From assembly GCA_001275005.1 (NCBI GenBank), contig JWZX01002887.1, forward strand, positions 1-54,585: a stretch of DNA of 54,585 bases, read 5' to 3'. Positions 19,288 through 26,883 of the stretch are shown piece after piece (the first letter of the stretch is position 1; each line of letters opens with the position of its first letter). The stretch is from Chrysochromulina tobinii (taxonomy: Eukaryota > Haptophyta > Prymnesiales > Chrysochromulinaceae). The notes under the pieces are model-generated. The model searched no databases. It saw only the letters and a program-made list of their open reading frames with translations, and was not told the origin of the DNA. A program made the translations under genes and the position numbers.

Positions 19288-19713
19288 CGCCTGTTGCTGA
19301 ACCACCTTCCGCAGATCGTCCATCGCAGCCGTGTGTAGCGTCTCCGTGTGCGCCGCCTGTGCCGCCTGGTCAGCCAGCTGCTTGCGCAGGTCCGCCGCGT
19401 GCGCCGCGTGTGCCGCCTCACTAGCAGCCAACTGCTTGTGGAGGTCGCTCATCGTCGTAGCGTGCTGTCCTTGCATCTCCGTGATCACCGTCGCCTGCCT
19501 GTCCATGAGCTCCTGCATGTGCGACGAGTACGCCGCGATCTTGGAGTCCTGCTCGAGGATGGCATCGGCGTTCATCTTGAGCTGCTTATCAAGCTCGCCC
19601 TTGAGCTTTTTGACCTCCTCAGAGCTCTTGCTGTTGTGCTCGGCGATGATTGCTGCAACGCGGTTATGTAACGAAGATGTCGTGGGAGCCGGGAGCTCGA
19701 ATGGCGGATTGCG
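19285..19713 (-). pseudogene. LINE coiled-coil region, frameshifted from the endonuclease frame
   Basis: Open from 19713; first ATG at 19575. The peptide is strongly heptad-like (HNSKSSEEVKKLKGELDKQL, then Ala/Gln/His-rich HAAHAADLRKQLADQAAQ). Near 19285 the coiled coil stops making sense in this frame and continues in the frame that leads to the endonuclease, so a one-base shift or programmed frameshift lies at about 19280-19290. The region resembles ORF1-type nucleic-acid-binding coiled coils of LINEs, but no zinc knuckle or RRM is seen. Confidence 0.6.
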
Positions 19714-20055
19714 TTACAGTTTGCACTTACATGCTTTCGCGACATCCGCGCCGACATGCCATGTGTGGCTGCACAGCTGCCGGTACGTGCCGGTGCGCGG
19801 TGCCGCAGCTCCACCTCCAGTGCGCAATGGAGTCGATAAGGAGTCGAACTTTCGACTTTGAGACGGTGCGTGGCCAGTCGAGTGGTGACCTGTGGTTGTC
19901 ATTACTACTTGAGTTGACCTTGCTCAACGCAGTCGACCAATGTGTCCGGTGGCGTCCGGTTAAATTGTGAGGGTTAAATTGACAAAAGAGAGGGTTAAAT
20001 TGACAAAGACCCAGGCGTGAGGGTGTGAATGTACGATTGAACGTGAACGACCGTG
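19714..20055. other. Spacer with a GGGTTAAATTGACAAA tandem repeat
   Basis: Between the LINE 5' side and the carboxypeptidase gene. At 19958-20006 the unit GGTTAAATTG(A/T) with GACAAA occurs three times in 50 bp, an AT-rich island about 50-100 bp before the ATG at 20056. It could be promoter sequence; no gene is supported here. Confidence 0.6.
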
Positions 20056-23000
20056 ATGAGATTTTTTCGGTGCTCAAACGGCCGCGCCTGCCAACGAGCG
20101 CGGATGAGCCGCGTGAGCGCGCACGAGTGCGGCGGCTTGATCTTCGACGCCGACTTTGATTCGGGCAATATAGAGAGCGTGGAAGCGCGTGGAAGCAACC
20201 AATTCACCTTGTACACGCGTGCGGATGCCATCGGCAGCAGGGAGAGGAATCGCGCCACCTGGTTCTACTTTGCAGTCCGTGGTGCTCCGCCTGGCATGCT
20301 CTTGTTCTTTGAGATACGAAATATGAATCCGCAGAGGGCCCTGTACCAGCAGGATATGCGCCCAGTGGTCCGCTCCCTGCCGTCGCAGCCAGACTGGCAG
20401 CGGATCCGGACTCCGTGCCAGCAGGCCGCCGGCAGCAAGGATACCCACGAGTTCGCAATCACCTTTGCCCACAAGGTCGAGCGGCGCAACGAGACGCTGT
20501 ATTTTGCATTCAGCTACCCTCAGAGCTACACCGAGTGCCAGGCACGCCTGGCGTGGCTGGATGCCATCTTCGGGCTGCCCAAGCCGGCGGTAGTGCCTCC
20601 ACGTGCGCCGAGTGGCGAGACGCCCACCATGGCGCCTACCGGTGGAGAGCCAGCCGCCGCTCCGACAGCCGCCGCGGCATCGAGCGGCCCAGGCCTCATG
20701 GACACGCTCGCGAGCGCGTTGAGTGCGGGAGCCCAGCCGGCGGCAGTGATGGACCAAATGGATCATCTACGCCGCGAGCGGCTGCTGAGTGCCGCTCGCG
20801 ACGCGGCGTTCGAGGCGCTCGCACCGGAGCCTCGGGCGGCTAGGGCCGCCAGGAAGGCTGCCGCACCTTCTACTGCGCGTGCCCCGGCCGCTCAGAGCGT
20901 GCCGTCCCCACCACCTTCACCGCCCCACCCGCCACCGTCTTCGCCACCGCCCTCGCCGCCTACCGCATCGCCGATGCCATTACTCCGATTTGAACAGAAC
21001 ATGTTCAAGTCCGGTGCGAGCCACCCTTACACGGCAGGCAACCCTTACACGGCAGGCAGCCCTTACACGGCAGGCAACCCTTACACGGCCGGTGCGAGCA
21101 GCCCATACATGGCCAGTTTCTCTCAGGGTGCACGGCGGCCTGCGGTCCGCGGAGGAGCCCTCTTCACAGAGACTCTTCACAGGCCAGCGGTCCGCGGAGG
21201 CGCCCTCGCACAGAGCCTGACCCAGAGACCGCCCCTCTGGCCTGGCCCACCTCCGCCTCCACTCCCGTCGCGGGCCCCGGCCGCCTTGAGCGTGCCCGCG
21301 CCGTCGTCGCTGCCGCCGCTGTCGTTCAACGCGGGCAGCCTGATGATCAGTGCAATCAGTGCAATCCCCCCGGGGCGTCCATCCGCTTCGCGCGCCGTCA
21401 CGCCACAACTGGATCGCTTGCTACAGCGCCTGTCGGCGGCCACGAACCGTCTCGAGACCAAAGTGATCGCTTTAGGAAGGGCGGAGATGGACGCCGAGCT
21501 CGCCGAGGCCGCGGCGATGAGCGCCGCGGCCCGGCTGCCCATCGAGAGCCCTTCGAATGTATACTACCATCGCGAGCTACTCACGCGCTCCGTCGACGGA
21601 CGGCGCATCGACCTGCTCACCATCAGCAGCAAGCGCGGCTTCGCTGAGCGGCCGCAGTTCCAGCCTTCGCAGTGGTACGAGCCGGCGCTCGAGCCGGCGC
21701 TGATCGCTCACGGAGCATCAGCATGCAAATGCTCACCACGGCGCCCCTTCCCCACAGGTACGAGCCGGCGCTCGAGCCGGCGCTGATCGCTCACGGAGCA
21801 TCAGCATGCAAGTGCTCACCACGACGCCCCTTCCCCTTCCCCACAGGTACGAGCCGGCACTCGAGCCGGCGATGCTGCCCGAGATTGAGCGCGGAGTCAA
21901 GGCGTGGTGGGAGGGCCTGCCGCCCCCTCCACGCGCGCGCAGCTTCCCCAATAAGAAGGTGAGCTTCTTCTGATTGCATGCTGATTGCCTCCCTCATCAG
22001 CGCGCAGCTTCCCCAACAAGAAGGTGAGCGTCCTCAGCGCGCGACGGACAGATGATCTCAGGCGCTGCTCGATCGTCTCTGAGTGCATGCTGATTGCCTC
22101 CCTCATCAGGTGATCTTCCTCAGCGCGCGGGTCCACCCGGGGGAGACGCCCTCCTCGTTCGTCTTCGACGGGTTGCTCGAGTTCCTTCTACGCGAGTCCG
22201 ACCCGCGCGCGGCCGCTCTGCGCGAGCGGTATGTGTTCAAGCTCATCCCGATGCTCAACCCGGACGGCTGCTACCGCGGCAACTACCGCTCCGACCAGGC
22301 GCGCCAACTGATTGCATGCTGAGTGCATGCTGATTGCATGCTGAGTGCATTCTGAGTGCATTCTGATTATATGCTGATTACATGCTGATTGCATGCTGAT
22401 GGCATGCTGATTGCATGCTGATTGCATCTACCGCTCCGACCAGTTCGGCGCCAATCTCAACCGCTGCTACAACTTCGCGAGCCTCGAGCGGCAGCCGAGT
22501 ATCTTTGCGGCGACGGCCGTGCTCAAGAGCCTGCATGCCCGCCGGCTGCTTGAGTGCTACATCGACTGCCACGCGCACGCGGGCAAGCGCGGCTGCTTCC
22601 TGTACGGCAACCGGATGGCGCCGACCGACCAGCGGCACCTCGATGGCCCCTTGTACACGTTCCTGCTCGCCCTCAATACGCGCTTCGTCGACACGGACCA
22701 GTGTGTGTTCTACGAGGGCGCGAGCGGGCACGCGGGCTCTGGGCGCGAGGCGGTGTATGCGGCGACCGGCCTCGCGCACGTCTTCACACTCGAGTGCAAT
22801 TACAATGACGGCAAGAGGGTCAACACGCTGCCTTCACGCTACGAGGCGGCCGTGAAGGACGCGCGCTGCCTCAGCCCGCCGCCGCCGCCGCTCCACCCGC
22901 ACGCGCGCTACGGGCCGTCGACGTGGCGCGAGGTGGGCAAGGGCCTCGCGCTCGCAATGCTCGACTTCGCCGGCGCCAACCCCGCCTCGCGCCTCGGCCC

Positions 23001-23133
23001 TCCGTCGGAGCTCGGCAGGGCGCTCAACGCGTACAAGGGGTCGCTCCCCGCGTGGCTCAAGGCGCACACCATCTCGAATACCGGCGGCCACGACTCGGAC
23101 GACGAGGAGAAGGCTACCGCCTCGTGCCGGTGA
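20056..23133 (+). CDS. Cytosolic carboxypeptidase, CCP5/AGBL5-like (M14 metallopeptidase, tubulin deglutamylase family)
   Basis: Four exons, 20056-21674, 21847-21958, 22110-22298 and 22444-23133, give about 869 aa in one frame. Exon 1 encodes the CCP N-terminal beta domain ([59 protein letters not shown]) and a Pro/Ala-rich insert of about 330 residues with a PYTAGN repeat. The zinc peptidase follows: [11 protein letters not shown] (His and Glu ligands), [32 protein letters not shown] (His ligand) and [10 protein letters not shown] (catalytic Glu). CCP5 enzymes trim glutamate side chains from tubulin of cilia and spindles; that substrate is inferred. All three introns have exon-derived duplications at their edges (see separate entries). 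Its start could also be the ATG at 20104. Confidence 0.88.
21024..21092 (+). repeat. 18-bp coding minisatellite (PYTAG repeat) in the carboxypeptidase
   Basis: Four copies of an 18-bp unit starting CCCTTACACGGCAGG, at 21024, 21042, 21060 and 21078, encode PYTAGN/S. It lies in the Pro/Ala-rich linker between the N-terminal and catalytic domains, where length change is harmless. Confidence 0.9.
21675..21846 (+). other. Carboxypeptidase intron 1: two tandem family-A introner-like units
   Basis: 172-nt GT-AG intron, phase 2 (CAGTG/GTACGAG ... CCCCACAG/GTACGAG). It is made of two near-identical units, 21675-21757 (83 nt) and 21758-21846 (89 nt). Each starts with a copy of the downstream exon's first 25 nt (GTACGAGCCGGCGCTCGAGC then CGGCG) and ends with GCATGC...TGCTCACCACG(G/A)CGCC and CCCCACAG, the block shared with 6157-6239 and 30607-30681. 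Confidence 0.85.
21959..22109 (+). other. Carboxypeptidase intron 2: nested duplication with family-B ends
   Basis: 151-nt GT-AG intron, phase 0 (AAGAAG/GTGAGC ... CCCTCATCAG/GTGATC). Two sub-units end in GATTGCCTCCCTCATCAG (at 22000 and 22109). Between them the last 23 nt of the upstream exon are repeated (22001-22023), followed by a diverged copy of the downstream exon start (22024-22043 against 22110-22129). The 23-nt copy cannot be an in-frame exon, so both sub-units are taken as one intron. Confidence 0.8.
22299..22443 (+). other. Carboxypeptidase intron 3: GC-AG intron bounded by a 15-bp direct repeat
   Basis: 145 nt must be removed to join YRGNYRSDQ to FGANLNRC. The 15-mer TACCGCTCCGACCAG ends the exon (22284-22298) and is repeated exactly at the intron's 3' end (22429-22443). 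The junctions read CAG/GCGCGC and ACCAG/TTCGG, a GC-AG intron. The interior is about ten tandem copies of an 11-mer, TGATTGCATGC or TGAGTGCATGC. Confidence 0.82.
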
Positions 23134-23229
23134 AAACCGCGGTGTCCTAGATTAGGCCTAGATTACGAAGAGATGCACAAAGTACGAACCCTTCTATTCA
23201 CAGGACAAGTCTCTGTTGTTCACGCTAAA

Positions 23230-24060
23230 ATGCGCTTCGCCCTCCTCGTCGTCTCCGTCTTTGCGTGTTCGGCGGCGGATTCCTCGCTGCGCGTCGCTCT
23301 CTACGTCGGTAGCGGTAGCAACGCTGGCAGCGCTGGCAACTTCAGCGAGGCGCTGGCGCAGCTCGTCGCGCGGGGCGTCCTAGCGAGCTTTGACAGCCTG
23401 GCAGATGCGGATGTCGGTGCAAAGCTGACGCCCAGCGCCTTCGACGTTGTCGTCTTCCCGGGCGGTTCGGGCTCGGGCGAGTTCAACGCCATCGGGGAGG
23501 CGGGCCAGGCCGCGGTGCGCGCCTTTGTCGCGGCGGGGAAGGGCTATTATGGCACGTGCGCTGGCGGCTTCCTCGCACTCACCGCGACGTGCTGCTCAAA
23601 CTCGACGCACGCGGCGCTCCCCGGCTACTGCGACGGCGGCGTCGGCTGCTCAAACAAGACGGATGCGCTCGCGCTCATCGACTACGCTGCTGCCGAGCCG
23701 TGGGATCGGGGCCACGGGATGGTGTCGATGATCTACGACGACAACACCGTGGCCATGCTCAAGCTCGACCCGGCCGTGTACGGTGGCGGTCGGAACACGA
23801 GCGTCCTCTACTACCAGGGGCCGATCGCCGACCGTGCGTACCCTTCGAAGGGCTACACGAGCGGCGCGACCTTCACCAGCGAGATCCACTCGGGCCATCC
23901 GAATCTGACGACGGGCCAAATGATTGGGACGACCGCGCTTGCCTACACGACGTACGGCGAGGGCCGCGTGCTCATCTCGATCCCTCACCCCGAGGAGACG
24001 GTGCCGCGCCTGAATGACGTCGTTGCCGCGTACGTGCTCTACGCCGGCAAGGCAATTTGA
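23230..24060 (+). CDS. Secreted BPL_N-type class I glutamine-amidotransferase-like protein
   Basis: 276 aa from ATG 23230; this start gives a clean signal peptide (MRFALLVVSVFACSAADSSL). An in-frame ATG at 23173 would add 19 residues and bury the signal, so it is less likely. The fold is the flavodoxin-like glutamine amidotransferase class I type seen in the N-terminal domain of biotin-protein ligases: VALYVGSGSNAG, FDVVVFPGGSGSGEFNAIGE, the nucleophile elbow YYGTCAGGFLA (Cys) and a late RVLISIPHPEET strand-loop with His and Glu, completing a plausible Cys-His-Glu triad. Several N-glycosylation sites support secretion. The substrate is unknown. It lies 96 bp after the carboxypeptidase stop, same strand. 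Confidence 0.78.
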   Translation: MRFALLVVSVFACSAADSSLRVALYVGSGSNAGSAGNFSEALAQLVARGVLASFDSLADADVGAKLTPSAFDVVVFPGGSGSGEFNAIGEAGQAAVRAFVAAGKGYYGTCAGGFLALTATCCSNSTHAALPGYCDGGVGCSNKTDALALIDYAAAEPWDRGHGMVSMIYDDNTVAMLKLDPAVYGGGRNTSVLYYQGPIADRAYPSKGYTSGATFTSEIHSGHPNLTTGQMIGTTALAYTTYGEGRVLISIPHPEETVPRLNDVVAAYVLYAGKAI

Positions 24061-24584
24061 GAAGGTAAGGATTTTTAGCAAGTTAGGCGACAGGCATGGC
24101 GACAGGTCACCACGGAGACCAGCAGGTCACACGGGAAGTTCAAGTTGCTTCGGTAACGGTATTTTAAGTTCGGTACGAGTTTTAGGTGTTCGTTATCTTC
24201 AATCTATGTCATTATCTTTGCGGGATCGGCTGACATAGATCGGATTCTTTTCGACTTGTTTGTGCCGGTCCACGAGGTGACCCGGAGCACGCCCGCGTAT
24301 GCGTGCACAGGGAAAGCCCCGCATCATGAGTGGCCATCCGGGATGATGGAGTGGGCGAGGAGGCCGCTGCGGTGCCACCTCTGACATAGGACTGTCCCGC
24401 ACACTCCATGCAACTGGACATGCATCCCATCTCAACCACCTGCACCACCCGGTGATGGATTCGGATATGCCCCGCAGATGTGCCACGCAGTCGCGAGCTG
24501 ATAGGGCATGAGCCTCCTCTGCTCCCCGGGGTGCGGCGCTCTGCAATAGTAGCGGCCCGTCTTCTTCACTTGCCGGACACGCTC
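24061..24584. other. Convergent spacer
   Basis: Between the stops of the amidotransferase-like gene (+) and the unknown nuclear protein gene (-). An AT-richer patch with TTTTTAG and TATTTTAAG lies at 24070-24190. No gene recognised. Confidence 0.5.
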
Positions 24585-26651
24585 TCATCCGAGCAGGGCC
24601 GCCATGGTCGCGTCGACATCATCCAAATAGTCGCCCTCGCCGAGCTGCGCGCTGCCCGCCGGCAGGAGCGAGCTGCCGCCGCCGCCGCCGCCGCTCTCCT
24701 CCCCCGCAGGCACGCCAGACGGCGCCTCGGCGGTTCTGGTCGATTGGGTGGCAAAGCGTCCGAGGGACGAAATCTCGCCCCATTCCTCGGCGTCGGCCAC
24801 ACGCCGTTGTCTCTCCTCTTCGGCCGCCGCCTGGGCCGCTGCGGCTTGGGCTGCGGCTTGGGCTGCGGCTTGGGCTCGCTTGGCCGCTCGGCCACCCGCC
24901 TCGGCCGTCGCCGCCTCCTCCTCCTCCTCTTCCTCGTCGTCGGGTGAGTCGTCTGAATCATCCTCCGAGTCCTCGGGCAGCAAGCCGCCGCCGCTCCGCT
25001 GACGAGGCTCCGCTGACGAAGCTGACGAAGCCGCGCCGCCCGAGACGGCGCCCGAGGACGAGGCGCCTTCACTCGAGCCAGTGCCGGGCGTCGTGCCGGG
25101 CGTGCGCAGCGGCACGGGCGTCCCGCCCGACGTGCCTTGGGGGCTGTCCACGTCGCCCCCCGGGGCCGCCGCGCGCTTGCGCTTGCCGCCAAGGCCGAGC
25201 GCCACGCTGGCCGTCACGCGGTGGCCCTCACCAGCGTTCACATTCACAGCTTCGGCGGCCGCACCGCCGGCGGCGGCCTCCTTGGCGGCAGCGGCGGCGG
25301 CGGCCAGCTTGGCGGCCTCCTCGCGCGCCGCGGCCTCGCGCGCCTTGGCCTCCTCCGACTTGAGCATCTTGAACCCCAACGAGCCGTCAGGGGCGCCTTC
25401 GAATCGGAAGCCGCGGCGCACAAAGGGTTCGGTCGTGACGGCAGCTGACCAGCCGGCGACGAGCACCTTGGTGCGGACGGCGGCGCCCGCGCTCGAGGCG
25501 GCCAGGCGCAGGCAGAAGACCTCGAGCCGCGAGACGAGCGATGCCGCGAGCACGGACACCTTCTTGTCGCCATTGAGCAACGACCAGGCCTTGCACGACT
25601 CCTTGTGCATCTCGAAGGCGACGCACGTGGGCGCGGGCGTGCGAGTGCCCTCCTCCCAGAAGCGCACGTCGCACACGCCCAGCGGCGCTCCGTCCGCCGG
25701 CTGCTCTGACCAGCGCAGCTCGAGCCGCGTGCCAAAGTCCGCACCCCCCCCCTCGCCGAGCGTGCCCGATCGAAGGTGCACAACCAGCCCCATCGCGAGC
25801 TTCTCCTTGATGGCGCCGTGCGGGAGCGAGGTGGCGCTCACGCGGCTCTCGTCACCGAGCGCGAGCCGCTTGACGCACGCCACGCGGAAGGCCGTTGGAT
25901 CCACGCCCGCCCCAACGTCCACGTCGAGCCAGACCGCATTCGACCATCTGTGGTGCATGCAGGTGCGGCAGCGCATCGCGAGCTGCGCCACCTTGGCGGC
26001 GTCCTTGGCGACGCACGCGAACGACTGCGCGTTGGACTCGGCGAGGCGCGCGTGCGCCGTCAGCCCAAAGTCCTGCGTCGCTAGCGTCATCAGCTCCTTG
26101 CCCACCTGCGCCGGGCTCAGTGCGCGGCCTGACGAGTCGGCCGCGTCGAGCACGAGCATCACGCGCGTGTGGCCCTTGCTCGGCGCGGGCCCGTCGTTGC
26201 CCGCGCGCTCCTGGCGCAACTTGGCCAGCTGCTTGTTCACCTGCTCGGGGTACCGCTTCTGCAGCAGCAGCACGCACTCGTCCTGCGGCAGCACCGGGAG
26301 CCCACGCTGGCGCGCGAGCTTTGTCGCGTGGTCGAGCGTGCCGAGCACGCCTCTCAGGTCTTCGGCGCGCGCCTTGGAGACGAGAAGCTGCCGCATGCCG
26401 CCGCGCGGCGCGGTCAGCTCGAAGGTCAGCTTGCCGCTCTCGAGGAACTTGGCATGCACCTTGCTGATGGAGCCGAGCGCGTGGAGAGACACCTTGTCGC
26501 CCGCGCCGGCGGCGAGGCAGAGCGCGCCGGAGGAGAGCGCGAGGCCGAACTTGTCGAACTTTGAGGGCGCGCCTTGCCCGCTCACATTCGTGAGCTCGCA
26601 GTGCGCGTCGAGCGCGACATGGAGAATGGGGCCGGTGACGGTGGACGCCAT
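24585..26651 (-). CDS. Conserved-looking protein of unknown function, putative nuclear
   Basis: 688 aa, intronless, ATG at 26651. I do not recognise the family with confidence. The first about 115 residues look like a compact beta-rich domain (LSLHALGSISKVHAKFLES style strands, ending in QLLVSKARAEDLRGVLGTLD) that faintly recalls the PINT domain at the N-terminus of PIF1 helicases. A second mixed alpha/beta region (about 160-430) contains a Cys/His cluster, CRTCMHHRW. The last 240 residues are low complexity: an Ala/Glu/Lys-rich helix (about 440-480), a basic GGKRKR nuclear-type signal and a long acidic Ser/Asp/Glu run (DSEDDSDDSPDDEEEEEEE). It is divergent from the DBP3-like helicase gene across 232 bp, so shared regulation is possible. 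Confidence 0.7.
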   Translation of the reverse strand: MASTVTGPILHVALDAHCELTNVSGQGAPSKFDKFGLALSSGALCLAAGAGDKVSLHALGSISKVHAKFLESGKLTFELTAPRGGMRQLLVSKARAEDLRGVLGTLDHATKLARQRGLPVLPQDECVLLLQKRYPEQVNKQLAKLRQERAGNDGPAPSKGHTRVMLVLDAADSSGRALSPAQVGKELMTLATQDFGLTAHARLAESNAQSFACVAKDAAKVAQLAMRCRTCMHHRWSNAVWLDVDVGAGVDPTAFRVACVKRLALGDESRVSATSLPHGAIKEKLAMGLVVHLRSGTLGEGGGADFGTRLELRWSEQPADGAPLGVCDVRFWEEGTRTPAPTCVAFEMHKESCKAWSLLNGDKKVSVLAASLVSRLEVFCLRLAASSAGAAVRTKVLVAGWSAAVTTEPFVRRGFRFEGAPDGSLGFKMLKSEEAKAREAAAREEAAKLAAAAAAAKEAAAGGAAAEAVNVNAGEGHRVTASVALGLGGKRKRAAAPGGDVDSPQGTSGGTPVPLRTPGTTPGTGSSEGASSSGAVSGGAASSASSAEPRQRSGGGLLPEDSEDDSDDSPDDEEEEEEEAATAEAGGRAAKRAQAAAQAAAQAAAAQAAAEEERQRRVADAEEWGEISSLGRFATQSTRTAEAPSGVPAGEESGGGGGGSSLLPAGSAQLGEGDYLDDVDATMAALLG

Positions 26652-26883
26652 CTATTCGCGCCGAAAGCGCGCTGTACCGGTACGACGCTTATTCGACCCC
26701 TCGGTGGATGCAATGGAAGTCCGGTGTACCGCAAGGCATGCGAGTCGGCCGTTTTCGGAGCGTTGTGGCGGGCGCGCGACGGTGCTGTCCACGTCGATAC
26801 CATCCACTCCCGTCAGCTGTGCTCGTGGGTCCCCGGGCCGTACACCCGGCCTGCATCCCCGGTTCCATCGACCGCCACGAGTG
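26652..26883. promoter_or_regulatory. 232-bp divergent promoter region
   Basis: The only sequence between the start codons of the unknown nuclear protein (-) and the DBP3-like helicase (+), so it must hold both promoters and 5' UTRs. No TATA box is evident. Confidence 0.65.

Larger units (their letters stand above)
10802..19713 (-). mobile_element. LINE-type non-LTR retrotransposon with RNase H and chromodomain
   Basis: A minus-strand element of about 8.9 kb. In transcription order it encodes a coiled coil (19713-19285), a long linker, an APE-type endonuclease (about 17.9-17.0 kb), a reverse transcriptase (about 16.3-15.2 kb), RNase H (about 13.75-13.2 kb) and a chromodomain (about 11.3-11.1 kb). 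No long terminal repeats were seen. The 5' edge is not defined; I set it at the first stop above the coiled-coil frame. No target-site duplication was found by eye. Only one frameshift and one in-frame TGA break about 2,900 codons, so the copy is young. Confidence 0.88.

Noticed and set aside
22001-22023. 23-nt micro-exon in carboxypeptidase intron 2
   Set aside because: Length is not a multiple of three and would break the HPGE block; it is a copied exon edge.
22299-22443. CRISPR-like array in the 11-bp repeats
   Set aside because: Units are too short with no spacers, inside a eukaryotic intron.
25081-26883. Upstream extension of the DBP3 helicase frame by 600 codons
   Set aside because: It overlaps the opposite-strand unknown gene and its peptide is Ser/Ala/Pro-rich antisense of that gene; no helicase extension is expected.
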